From Acidobacteriota bacterium (GTDB lineage: Bacteria; Acidobacteriota; Thermoanaerobaculia; Multivoradales; JAGPDF01): 64,000 nucleotides of DNA. Under the pieces are notes generated by a model. It saw only the letters and a list, made by a program, of their open reading frames with translations. It was not told the origin of the DNA and did no database searches. Positions 27,859-37,350 of the stretch are shown here, one piece after another (positions within the stretch are counted from its first letter, which is position 1; every line of letters begins with the position of its first letter). The stretch covers positions 1 to 64,000 of the forward strand of contig JACTMI010000007.1 in NCBI GenBank assembly GCA_014584695.1, in the 5' to 3' direction. The translations under genes were made by a program, and so were the position numbers.

Positions 27859-29187
27859 ATGAAGATATGCGTCGTCGGCAGCGGCTACGTCGGTCTGGTG
27901 ACCGGCGCCTGCCTCGCCGAGTTCGGCATGCACGTCACCGGCGTCGACAAGGACGCCACGAAGATCGCCGCGCTCGAGCGCGGCGAGATCCCGATCTACG
28001 AGCCGGGCCTCGAAGAGGTGGTCGAGAAGAACGTCAAGGCCGGCCGCCTCCACTTCACCACCGACCTGGCCCCGGCCATTCGCGACGCCAAGGCGGTGTT
28101 CATCGCCGTCGGCACGCCGCCGCTGCCCGACGGCCGCGCCGACCTCTCTTTCGTCCGCCAGGTGGCCGAGGCGATCGGCGACAACCTGAACGGCTACAAG
28201 GTGGTGATCACCAAGTCGACGGTGCCGGTGGGCACCGGCCAGATGGTCGAGCGGGTGGTGCGCGAGCGCTCCGGCGGCGGCCAGGAGTTCGCGGTGGTGT
28301 CGAACCCCGAGTTCCTGCGCGAGGGCTCGGCGCTCGAGGACTTCTTCCGCCCCGACCGCGTGGTGATCGGCGCCCGCACCCAGCGGGCGATCGACGTCAT
28401 GCTCGACATCTACGCGCCGCTCAAGGCGGCGGGGGTGCCGTTCGTGATCGCCAACGTCGAGTCGGCCGAGATGATCAAGTACGCCTCGAACGGCTTCCTG
28501 GCGACCAAGATCTCGTTCATCAACGAGGTCGCCGAACTGTGCGAGCGCGTCGGCGCCGACGTCGAGGTGGTGGCGCGCGGCATGGGGCTCGACAACCGGA
28601 TCAACCCGAAGTTCCTCCACCCCGGCCCCGGCTACGGCGGCTCCTGCTTCCCCAAGGACACCCGCGCCGTGGCCCAGATCGCCGAAGAGCACGGCATGCG
28701 CTTCGAGATCATCGAGGCGGTGCTGTCGGCCAACGAGAGGATCCGCCAGCGGATGATCGGCAAGATCGAGACCGCCTTCGGCGGTTTGGCCGGCAAGACC
28801 GTGGCCGTGCTCGGCCTCGCCTTCAAGGGCGACACCGACGACATGCGCGAGTCGCCGGCGATCCCGGTGGTCGAGGGGCTGGTGGCGCGCGGCGCCCGCG
28901 TGCGCGCCTTCGACCCGGCGGCGATGGCGGCGGCCAGGCCACTGCTGCCGCCGATCGACTACTGCGCCGATCCCTACGAGGCCGCCGCCGGGGCCGACGG
29001 GCTGGTCATCGCCACCGAGTGGAACCAGTTCCGCGCGCTCGACCTGGCGCAGCTGAAGACCCGGCTGGCGGCGCCGCTGGTGGTCGACCTGCGCAACCTC
29101 TACGAGCCGGCGCGGGTGGCGGCGGAGGGCTTCCGCTACGTGTCCGTCGGCCGGGACGTGGCGGCCCCGGCGGAGGCGGGCGCTTGA
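27859..29187 (+). CDS. ugd: UDP-glucose 6-dehydrogenase
   Basis: [23 protein letters not shown]...[15 protein letters not shown]...[15 protein letters not shown]. Confidence 0.95.
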   Translation: MKICVVGSGYVGLVTGACLAEFGMHVTGVDKDATKIAALERGEIPIYEPGLEEVVEKNVKAGRLHFTTDLAPAIRDAKAVFIAVGTPPLPDGRADLSFVRQVAEAIGDNLNGYKVVITKSTVPVGTGQMVERVVRERSGGGQEFAVVSNPEFLREGSALEDFFRPDRVVIGARTQRAIDVMLDIYAPLKAAGVPFVIANVESAEMIKYASNGFLATKISFINEVAELCERVGADVEVVARGMGLDNRINPKFLHPGPGYGGSCFPKDTRAVAQIAEEHGMRFEIIEAVLSANERIRQRMIGKIETAFGGLAGKTVAVLGLAFKGDTDDMRESPAIPVVEGLVARGARVRAFDPAAMAAARPLLPPIDYCADPYEAAAGADGLVIATEWNQFRALDLAQLKTRLAAPLVVDLRNLYEPARVAAEGFRYVSVGRDVAAPAEAGA

Positions 29188-30146
29188 AGCGGGCGGTCGT
29201 CACCGGCGGCGCCGGCTTCCTCGGCTCCCACCTGTGCGAGCGCCTGCTCGCCGAGGGCATCGCGGTGGTCGCGATCGACAACCTGATCACCGGCAAGCGC
29301 GAGAACCTCGCCCACCTTCTCGGGCGGCCCGATTTCTCGCTCCAGCTCCACGACGTCTCGCGGCCGATCGAGCTCGAGGGGGCGGTCGACTACGTCCTCC
29401 ACTTCGCCTCCCCCGCCTCGCCGATCGACTATCTCGAGCTGCCGATCCAGACCCTCAAGGTCGGCTCGCTCGGCACCCACAACTCGCTCGGCCTGGCCAA
29501 GGCCAAGGGGGCGCGCTACCTGCTCGCGTCGACCTCCGAGGTCTACGGCGACCCGCTCGTCCACCCGCAGCCCGAGAGCTACTGGGGCAACGTCAACCCG
29601 GTCGGGCCGCGCGGCGTCTACGACGAGGCGAAGCGCTTCGCCGAGGCGATGACCATGGCCTACCACCGGGTCCACGGCGTCGAGACCCGGATCGTGCGCA
29701 TCTTCAACACCTACGGTCCGCGCATGCGCCCGCGCGACGGCCGGGTGGTGCCCGCCTTCGTCGCCCAGGCGATCGCGGGCGAGCCGTTGACCGTCTTCGG
29801 CGACGGCGGCCAGACCCGCTCGTTCTGCTACGTCGACGACCTGATCGAGGGGATCTACCGGCTGCTGCTCTCCGACGAGGTCGAGCCGACCAACATCGGC
29901 AACCCGCACGAGATGACGATCCTCGAGTTCGCCGAGACGATCCGTGACGCGGTCGGCTCGCGCTCGGAGATCGTCTTCGCGCCGCTGCCGGTCGACGATC
30001 CCAAGACGCGGCAGCCGGACATCACCAAGGCGCGCGCGGTGCTCGGCTGGGAGCCGGGCGTGCCGCTCGCGCGGGGTCTGGAGCGGACCATCGCCTACTT
30101 CCGCTCGCTCCAGCCCGCGGGCGCCGGCACGGGAGCGCCCCGATGA
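29184..30146 (+). CDS. UDP-glucuronate decarboxylase-like SDR (UDP-xylose synthase family)
   Basis: [16 protein letters not shown]...[29 protein letters not shown]...[12 protein letters not shown] start overlapping the ugd stop. Confidence 0.88.
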   Translation: MKRAVVTGGAGFLGSHLCERLLAEGIAVVAIDNLITGKRENLAHLLGRPDFSLQLHDVSRPIELEGAVDYVLHFASPASPIDYLELPIQTLKVGSLGTHNSLGLAKAKGARYLLASTSEVYGDPLVHPQPESYWGNVNPVGPRGVYDEAKRFAEAMTMAYHRVHGVETRIVRIFNTYGPRMRPRDGRVVPAFVAQAIAGEPLTVFGDGGQTRSFCYVDDLIEGIYRLLLSDEVEPTNIGNPHEMTILEFAETIRDAVGSRSEIVFAPLPVDDPKTRQPDITKARAVLGWEPGVPLARGLERTIAYFRSLQPAGAGTGAPR

Positions 30147-30397
30147 GCGCCGGCTTCGCCTGCGCCCGCTGCGGCGGCGACGGCCCGCGGCTCACCCGGG
30201 CGCCGTTCGGCGGCGCGCTCGGCCGCGAGATCCTCGACCGCGTCTGTTCGTCGTGCTGGTCGGAGTGGCAGCGCGCCGAGGTCATGGTGATCAACGAGCT
30301 GCGGCTCAACTTCATGGACCCGTCGGCGCAGGAGGAGCTGGCCACCCACATGCGCCAGTTCCTCGCGCTCGACGGCGGACCGGAAGCGCCGCGCTGA
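30143..30397 (+). CDS. YggX-like Fe(II)-trafficking/oxidative damage protection family protein with two CxxC
   Basis: [49 protein letters not shown] matches the YggX core pattern. Confidence 0.75.
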   Translation: MSAGFACARCGGDGPRLTRAPFGGALGREILDRVCSSCWSEWQRAEVMVINELRLNFMDPSAQEELATHMRQFLALDGGPEAPR

Positions 30398-31167
30398 GCC
30401 CGCACCTGCCGGAGTCGCTCGCGCCGCACCCGGCCGGCGCGCCGCCGGGGTCCCCGCGACGCGCGCTGATCCGCTTCGCCATCCTGGTCGTGCTGATCGC
30501 CGGCAGCTTCGCCGCGGTCCGCTTCACGCCGCTCCGGGAGCTGCTGACCGCCGAGCGGCTGGGCGCGCTGCTCGAGACCGCGCGCGGCCACTGGTGGACG
30601 CCGCTCGCGCTGGTCGGCCTCTACGGCGTGCTCTGCCCGCTCGGCGTGCCGGCGTCGCCGATGATCGTGGTCGGCGGCGCGATCTTCGGCTTCGGCTGGG
30701 GGACGTTCTGGAACTGGCTCGGCGGGCTGGTCGGGGCCACCGTCTCGTTCCTGCTCGCCCGCTTCCTCGGCCGCGAGTTCGTGGAGAAGATCGGCGGCAG
30801 CAAGATGCGGCGCGCCGAGCAGATGCTCTCCCGCCGCGGCTGGCCGATGCTGATCGGCATGCGCTTCCTGCCCGTCCCCTTCGCGCTCGCCAACTCGGCG
30901 GCCGCCGTGGTGGGCGTCCGCCTGCTGCCGTTCCTCGTCACCACGGCGATCGGCCTGGTGCCGCCGATGGCGGTGCTGACCTACGCCGCGACGGCGCTGC
31001 TCGCCGCCGCCGAGGGCAGCCGCGGCGAGATCCTGCGCAACCTGACGCTGGTCTTCCTGCTGTTCGGCTCGCTGGTGATCTTCCCGGTGATGATCCGCCG
31101 CCGCCTGCGCAAGCGCCGCCTGGCCCGCATCCTCGCCCGCCGCGCCGCCCGCACCAACGGCGCCTGA
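30394..31167 (+). CDS. TVP38/TMEM64 (DedA-like) membrane protein; start uncertain
   Basis: FGFGWGTFWNWLGGLVGATVSFLLARFLGREFV...MRFLPVPFALANSAAAVVGVRLLPF; no obvious ATG/GTG near the start. Confidence 0.75.
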   Translation: MSPHLPESLAPHPAGAPPGSPRRALIRFAILVVLIAGSFAAVRFTPLRELLTAERLGALLETARGHWWTPLALVGLYGVLCPLGVPASPMIVVGGAIFGFGWGTFWNWLGGLVGATVSFLLARFLGREFVEKIGGSKMRRAEQMLSRRGWPMLIGMRFLPVPFALANSAAAVVGVRLLPFLVTTAIGLVPPMAVLTYAATALLAAAEGSRGEILRNLTLVFLLFGSLVIFPVMIRRRLRKRRLARILARRAARTNGA

Positions 31168-31192
31168 ACGCCACCTCCGCGACGCCAAGCAG

Positions 31193-31280
31193 AGGAGCGA
31201 GCTGAGGAGGCGAGCGACCGCGGTGGGGTGAGGCCGCCGGATTCACTCCGGCGGCCGAGGGGAGGGCGCGTGCCCTCCCC
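31193..31280. repeat. double-hairpin dispersed repeat, copy 1
   Basis: GGCCGCCGG-ATTCACT-CCGGCGGCC (31232-31256) and GGGGAGGGC-GCGT-GCCCTCCCC (31259-31280); matching second copy at 55693-55779. Confidence 0.88.
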
Positions 31281-31282
31281 CT

Positions 31283-32989
31283 TCAGACAAACAGCGGCAC
31301 GCGTTCGAAACGGTCGACGTCGACCAGGCCCTGGTCGGTCAGCTTGAGGCTGGGGATCACCTCGAGGGCGAGGAAGCTCATCGCCATGAAGGGATCGTGG
31401 AGCGTGCTGCCGAGCGCGCGCGCGGCGGCGATCGCCTCGTCGAGCCGGCGGCGGACCTCCTCGATCGGGCGGTCGCTCATCAGGCCGCCGAGCGGCAAGG
31501 GCACCTCGGCCGCCACGCTCTCGCCCTCCGCGACCACCAGCCCGCCGCCGAGCGCCGCGGCGCGCCGGACGGCGGTCGTCATCGACGCGTCGTCGGCGCC
31601 GATCACCACCAGGTTGTGGTGGTCGTGGGCGACCGAGGAGGCGAGCGCGCCGCGCCGCAGGCCGAGGCCGCGCACGAAGCCCTTGCCCACCGCCCCCGAG
31701 GCATGGTGGCGCTCGACCACCGCCATCGCCAGCAGATCGCGCTCGGGATCCGCCACCGCGCGGCCGCCGCGCACGGTCGGGCGGTCGATCTGGTGCTCGG
31801 TGATCAGCTGGTCCGGGATGGCGCCGATGACCCGCAGCCGGTCGCCGGCCACGGCCACCGTCAGATCGAGGCTCGCCCAGTCGACGTTCATCGTCCCGCG
31901 CAGCCGGGGCAGCGCCGGGCGCTCCGCGCCGCCCACCAGCGCGCCGTCGCGCGCCGCCAGCTGGCCGCCGCGCCAGACCAGGTGCGGGCGCGGGGCGGTC
32001 AGGTCGCGGAAGGCGATCAGGTCGGCGCGCCGCCCGGGGGTGATGGCGCCGCGGTCGCGCAGGCGGAAGTAGTCGGCCGGGCTGGCGGTCGCCAGCCGGA
32101 GAGCCACCACCGGCTCGACCCCGGCGGCGATCGCCATCCGCACCAGGTGATCGACGTGGCCCTCGTCGAGCAGATCGGCCGGCTGGCGGTCGTCGGTGCA
32201 GAGGCAGAGCCGCGGGGAGTTGAGCGGCGTGACCAGCGGCAGCAGGGTCGCGAGATTGCGCGCGTTGGTCGCCTCGCGCAGGAAGACGGTCATGCCCAGG
32301 CGCAGCTTCTCGCGCGCCTCCTCGACCGTGGTCGACTCGTGGTCGGAGCCGATGCCGGCGGCGGCGTAGGCGGCGAGCGGCCGCCCGGTGAGACCCGGAG
32401 CGTGGCCGTCGATCGGCTTGCCGGCGAAGGCCTCGAGCTTGGCGAGCACGTCGGGGTCGCCGTGGACGACGCCGGGGTAGTTCATCACCTCGGCCAGGCC
32501 GAGCACCCAGGGGCTCGAGCTGAAGGAGGCGAGGTCGACCGCGTCGAGGCTGGCGCCGGAGGTCTCCATGCCGGTCGCCGGCACGCACGAGGGCGCCATC
32601 ACCAGCATCGACAGCGGCGACCCCTTGGCGCACTCGAGCATGAAGCGGATCCCCTCGAGGCCGAGGACGTTGGCGATCTCGTGGGGATCGGTGACCACGG
32701 TGGTGGTGCCGCGCGGCACCACCGCGCGCGCGAACTCCGCCGGCGTCACCAGCGAGCTCTCGACGTGGACGTGGGCGTCGATCAGCCCGGGAGCGAGATA
32801 GGCGCCGCCCAGGTCGACCACCTGGCGGGCGCGGTACCCCGAGCCGACCCCGACCACGAAGCGGCCGGAGATCGCCACCTCGGCCGGGTAGATCTCCCCC
32901 GCCAGCACGTCGACCAGCTTCAGGTGGGTGAGCAGCAGGTCCGCCGGCTCGTGCCCCGCCGCCTGCCGGATCCTGGTCGCGAGCTCCAT
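31283..32989 (-). CDS. ade: adenine deaminase
   Basis: LAPGLIDAHVHVESSLVTPAEFARAVVPRGTTTVVTDPHEIANVLG...CTDDR...HDHHNLVVIGAD. Confidence 0.93.
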   Translation of the reverse strand: MELATRIRQAAGHEPADLLLTHLKLVDVLAGEIYPAEVAISGRFVVGVGSGYRARQVVDLGGAYLAPGLIDAHVHVESSLVTPAEFARAVVPRGTTTVVTDPHEIANVLGLEGIRFMLECAKGSPLSMLVMAPSCVPATGMETSGASLDAVDLASFSSSPWVLGLAEVMNYPGVVHGDPDVLAKLEAFAGKPIDGHAPGLTGRPLAAYAAAGIGSDHESTTVEEAREKLRLGMTVFLREATNARNLATLLPLVTPLNSPRLCLCTDDRQPADLLDEGHVDHLVRMAIAAGVEPVVALRLATASPADYFRLRDRGAITPGRRADLIAFRDLTAPRPHLVWRGGQLAARDGALVGGAERPALPRLRGTMNVDWASLDLTVAVAGDRLRVIGAIPDQLITEHQIDRPTVRGGRAVADPERDLLAMAVVERHHASGAVGKGFVRGLGLRRGALASSVAHDHHNLVVIGADDASMTTAVRRAAALGGGLVVAEGESVAAEVPLPLGGLMSDRPIEEVRRRLDEAIAAARALGSTLHDPFMAMSFLALEVIPSLKLTDQGLVDVDRFERVPLFV

Positions 32990-33671
32990 CGCGCAGCCTC
33001 CGCGCGAAGTGTAGCGCCGAATCCTCGAATGACAGGGAGAGGCAAGGCTGGGTCGATCCGACGAAGCAACGGGGAAGCTCCTCCCCATTCTCCGACCGGG
33101 CGAGATGGCACGGCTCGTTGCCCGGGCGAGGGCTGCTCCGCTGCAATCGGAGCGCCTGCCGGGCTAGCTTCGCTCCGCCTGACCCAGGGCAACTGAATCC
33201 ACGAGGTCGAAGCCTCGGCCGTATGCGCGAATAGGGGATGGTTCCCAGACCGCGAACCAGGATCGGTGACGACACTCCGGGGTACTCAGTAGTGCTCGAG
33301 GGGCTCGGCGAGACGTTGGGCGCTCACGCGCGGGCACCTCCTAAAGCTCTCCTTTGTTCCTCGGGTGGGAAGCGCGATTCAACGAGACGAGTCGCTTCCA
33401 GCTTGAGGTTCCGGGCGCTCCAATCCCGATTGCTCTTGAAGCCTGGGCCTGCCGAGCGCCCGAATCTGTCGCCTGGTTCGTTCTCGGAGTAGCCGTTCAA
33501 CCGGCCGATCGCCCTTCGGGCGGCGAAGTCCAGCGAGGCATCGCTTCGGGTTGCTCCCTGGGGATCCGAAGCGCTGAGGGTCAGGGTCAGCCGGCAGCGG
33601 GGGGGCTGAAAGGGCAAGCAGGCCACAGCTTCGAGATACCGGACAGGCATCGGGATCGCAAAGGAGGCGGA

Positions 33672-34436
33672 ATGGAACATCGGAGTCGGAGGCTGCTGGC
33701 TTGCCTCATGGTTGCATGTGGCTTGGTCCTCTCGGTAAAGCCTGCGGTGGCATGGGGCTATGAAGCGTGCGGCATGGGCTGTATCTGCGTGAATTGGCGA
33801 CTCACGCCGGGCTGGGAGTACATCGAGGTGAGATGCTCCCTCGGCATAGGGACGTGGGTGCAGACGATTCCCCCACCGGGGACAACGCCGCCCGACGGAG
33901 TTGGAAGTTTCGGCGGAAACGGTACACCGCAGAGCATCCCAACTCCGCTTCCAGGAAATCCACTGACGCCGCAGCAGTTGCAGAAACTCGACCTCGCGAA
34001 GCCCAAGGCGACCTCAAAGCTCCTCGAGGTGAAGGAACCAGACACACCACCCGGTACGAGATTCGCCACGACTTGCTCTGCGCTCTTCGAGAACAATCCC
34101 ATGGGTCGAAAGGGGGCTGACCTGCTGGCTAATTATGTGATCTTCCGCGACGGAACGGGCGTCAAGGCACCGGGCACACAAACGGTAGTCTGCAACTCTG
34201 ACACGAAAGCGTGGACAACATGCTGTCTTCACAACCGAGTCGTATATCTTTGCAATAGCTTCGGAGCGACAACGAATATCGACGAACTCGCGTATTTCCT
34301 CATCCATGAGACGCTGCATGTTGCTGGGCAGAAGGAGGACTTGAACACAACTGTCGGCCCCGGGAACCCGCCATCCTCCGGACAGATCCAAGACGTCGTT
34401 CGGGCGGCTTGCGCGACTCCGACTAGAATCGAATAG
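33672..34436 (+). CDS. secreted protein with HExxH motif, possible metallopeptidase-like, unknown family
   Basis: SD AAGGAGG; signal peptide RRLLACLMVACGLVLSVKPAVA; ELAYFLIHETLHVAGQKED. Confidence 0.65.
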   Translation: MEHRSRRLLACLMVACGLVLSVKPAVAWGYEACGMGCICVNWRLTPGWEYIEVRCSLGIGTWVQTIPPPGTTPPDGVGSFGGNGTPQSIPTPLPGNPLTPQQLQKLDLAKPKATSKLLEVKEPDTPPGTRFATTCSALFENNPMGRKGADLLANYVIFRDGTGVKAPGTQTVVCNSDTKAWTTCCLHNRVVYLCNSFGATTNIDELAYFLIHETLHVAGQKEDLNTTVGPGNPPSSGQIQDVVRAACATPTRIE

Positions 34437-34448
34437 GAGACAACCTCG

Positions 34449-35231
34449 ATGAACGTAGAAAAGGCAGCCTTCTCTCGAATGACTCTCCTGATGGCGCTTC
34501 TGGTCAGCATTGGCGGGACTGCCCTCCTCGGAGCAGAACCGGCCTCGACAGGTAACGCGCCCGCGTGCGATGCCGTCGTGGCCCGAGCCGAAGCGCTCTT
34601 AAAGGGGACCGCGCGCGGACCCTCGAATGGGCACGAGCTTGCCGCCCTTGTCGAAAGGGCCCTGAGAGATTGCAACAATGGTTCAGTCGAGGCGAGAACT
34701 CGAGGTCGAGTGCTGTTGGCCGCCTCCATCGCTGGCAGCGACGAACGCGATTCTCTCTCCATGTTGCAGGAAGCCGATCAGGTCCTTCGAGAGGACGCTC
34801 CTCGGGCGAAGGAGCGTGTGATTGTCCTCGAGTATCTCGCTACCAACTGGTTGCGAGCAGGCGCCTTCGACCTGGCGACGACGGCAGCTGAAAAGAGCGC
34901 ACTACTACGACGGGATCTGTGGGGCTCGACAAGCCCAGAGGCCATTGACGGTAGGACGTTCTTGTCCTACTTCTTTATGTCGCAGTCGGAGTTCAGGGCC
35001 CCGGAAGAGAACCTCCAACGTGCACGCCGTGAGGCGCAGTCCGCCGTGGACGAGGGTGTAGCATTTCTCGGTTCGAACGCTAGAGCAACCATGCGGGCTC
35101 GCGTTGCACTTGCAAGCGCTCTGCGCGCCGAAGGCCAGAGAGCTCGGGCGAGTGAGATCATGGAGCAACTCGCCGACACCGACCTCGCGACGCTTTCGGA
35201 GGACCTCAGAGAGGTGCCTCCGGGGCCTTAG
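34449..35231 (+). CDS. secreted helical (TPR-like) protein, unknown
   Basis: Signal-like N-term; alpha-helical repeats; 12 bp downstream of the previous gene. Confidence 0.6.
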   Translation: MNVEKAAFSRMTLLMALLVSIGGTALLGAEPASTGNAPACDAVVARAEALLKGTARGPSNGHELAALVERALRDCNNGSVEARTRGRVLLAASIAGSDERDSLSMLQEADQVLREDAPRAKERVIVLEYLATNWLRAGAFDLATTAAEKSALLRRDLWGSTSPEAIDGRTFLSYFFMSQSEFRAPEENLQRARREAQSAVDEGVAFLGSNARATMRARVALASALRAEGQRARASEIMEQLADTDLATLSEDLREVPPGP

Positions 35232-35520
35232 GCCGGCCCGTAGCCCGGCTTGGACCCACCAAGTCAGGGCTGGACGTTCCCCAGGCCTGCCCTGCTCAAT
35301 CCTGCGGGCTCAGGAAGCCGAGCGCACGCCACACCGCCGCCGGGCCCTTGCCGCTGCATCCAACAGCTGCCGCGGCTTGAACAGTCGCGGCAGAGACTGC
35401 CACTTGCCTCGCGACTCGGGCCGCCCCCCCCGGCAGATCCGAGTGTGCCCGCGAGTCTGCCGGTCTAGGCGCGATCGGAATTCGCACCTTTGTTCGCGCC
35501 GCGCTCGGGACACGTCCGGC

Positions 35521-36378
35521 TCAAGACATCTCGAGGAACAAGATCAGGTGAGCCATTGCACGCCGCAAAGCTCGGCGTGCGCCTTCCGCAGAGCGACAAT
35601 GCAGCGTCGACAGCTCATCGTCGGACGCGGCGAAGAGCAACCGCCCCACGAGCAGCTCCTGCTCTTGCCTCGGGAGTGAGCACAAACCGCGCAGAATGCG
35701 TCGTCGACTCTCGGATTCCGCCGCGTTCACAAACTGCGATGGTTCCGACGAGGCTTCTTGGGCTGGCGTGAGCAACTGCGTCTCGCCGATCTGACTACGT
35801 CGAAGCTCGTCTCGGACTTGATTGCGGATGCAAGTGCAGAGAAAGCTCGCGAGCGCCGGCGGATTATCGAAGCTTGCATCCCCTCGGGCCAGCGCCTTGC
35901 AACAGGCGTCTTGAACAAGATCCTCTGGATCATAGCGCCGCCGGCTCGACGCGGGAGAAGTGCGCTTGGCGAATCTCTCGAGTTTAGGCAAGAGAGGCCC
36001 CAACCAGACCGCCACCTGGCCACTGCTCTCTTCGTACCGAACGTCAGCCGGAACGGCCTCACCAACCGATTCAGAAGAGCCCACGGATGGCGGAGGATCG
36101 AGCGGAACTTCCCGTGGCCCATTTCGGCGCCCAGCGTTTGACATTCGCTTCGTTACGAAGCGCACCCATTCCTCAGGCGCGACGGGTGGTTCACCGCTCC
36201 TTCTGAGCAAGGCGCGCACCGCTGCCTGCGCGAGATCCTCGGCGTCCGCGTGCGAGAATCCAAGCCGCTGCGCCACCGTGTGGGCGATTTGAAGAAGGCT
36301 CTGGATCGAGCCCGTTCGAGAAGGCCGCGGGCGACGGAGCAGTCCTGCTTCCATAGCGATGACCTCCAATTGATCCAC
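35521..36378 (-). CDS. ECF-like RNA polymerase sigma factor with two sigma2-like segments
   Basis: GFSHADAEDLAQAAVRALL and YDPEDLVQDACCKALARGD...FLCTCIRNQVRDELRR, followed by a C-terminal region-4-like helix. Confidence 0.75.
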   Translation of the reverse strand: MDQLEVIAMEAGLLRRPRPSRTGSIQSLLQIAHTVAQRLGFSHADAEDLAQAAVRALLRRSGEPPVAPEEWVRFVTKRMSNAGRRNGPREVPLDPPPSVGSSESVGEAVPADVRYEESSGQVAVWLGPLLPKLERFAKRTSPASSRRRYDPEDLVQDACCKALARGDASFDNPPALASFLCTCIRNQVRDELRRSQIGETQLLTPAQEASSEPSQFVNAAESESRRRILRGLCSLPRQEQELLVGRLLFAASDDELSTLHCRSAEGARRALRRAMAHLILFLEMS

Positions 36379-36456
36379 CGGCCAGGGCCAAGGGGTCGTA
36401 GATTCCCTTTCCGGCCCGACATCCTAGCGGCCAAGAGCCCGCCGGCAGGCGCCGAC

Positions 36457-37323
36457 CTAGCGGGGCGCGTGGCAGCTTGCAATCATACCCCCGAACGGGG
36501 ATCCAGGGGCCTGGCCCTGGCCGGGCTTTTGCGCCAGGTAGACGAAGCGCGAGACGCGGCGCTCGCTGGTCAGGCGGTGCACGGTGGAAAAGAACCGCTG
36601 CAGCCCCGCGAACCGCTCCTTGCCCTCGATCTCCAGCAGCGCCTCGCGCGCCGCGGCGCGCGCGTCGTGCCAGCGCTTCGAGACGAGCGCCGCGTTGTCG
36701 GTCGCGTCCTCTCGTCGCTCGAGCTCGAACCCCGCTTCACGGATCAGCCGCTCGTTCGTGTCCGGCGCGGAGAAGAGGAAATACCCGATCGAGCTCCGCT
36801 CCGCGAGCTCCTCGTTCGAGACGAGTCCGGTCACGACGACGGGATCGGTGAACAGCACCCGACCCGCGGGCGCGAGCACGCGCCGCCATTCCAGCAACAC
36901 GCGGCGCCGGTGCGGAAAGTGGTTCGCCGAGTCGACGCAGACGATCGCGTCGAACGAGCCATCCGCGAAGGGGAGCCGAGAGTCGGCGTCCACGACCTGA
37001 AAGGTCGTCCGGTCGGCCAGACCCTTCGCCCGCGCCATCTGGACCGCGGCGGCGACTCCGTGGCCGTTGATGTCGATGCCGGTGACGCGGCAACCGCACA
37101 GCCGCGCGAGGAAGATCGCGGGGCCGCCCGAGCCGCTCGCCACTTCCAGGACGCGCGACGACTCGCGCAGGTCGATCCAGCGTGCCCAGCGGCGGTACTC
37201 CTCCGCCGTGGTCCAGCTGTTCTGACCAAAATCCTCGCCGAACGTCTGACCGCGAACTCGCGCCAGAACCTCGGTCTCGAAGTGGCTGTAAGTGCTGTCG
37301 AACAGGTCGATTCCACGGCTCAT
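36457..37323 (-). CDS. class I SAM-dependent methyltransferase
   Basis: RVLEVASGSGGPAIFLARLCGCRVTGIDIN...FDAIVCVDSANHFPHRRRVLLEWRRVLAPAGRVLFTDP. Confidence 0.9.
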   Translation of the reverse strand: MSRGIDLFDSTYSHFETEVLARVRGQTFGEDFGQNSWTTAEEYRRWARWIDLRESSRVLEVASGSGGPAIFLARLCGCRVTGIDINGHGVAAAVQMARAKGLADRTTFQVVDADSRLPFADGSFDAIVCVDSANHFPHRRRVLLEWRRVLAPAGRVLFTDPVVVTGLVSNEELAERSSIGYFLFSAPDTNERLIREAGFELERREDATDNAALVSKRWHDARAAAREALLEIEGKERFAGLQRFFSTVHRLTSERRVSRFVYLAQKPGQGQAPGSPFGGMIASCHAPR

Positions 37324-37350
37324 GGTGGCGTCTCCGCGGGCCCGAGCGGT

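Noticed and set aside
33000-33660. Possible degraded gene in the ade-HExxH spacer
   Set aside because: Short ORFs in several frames but none with a recognisable motif or start signal.
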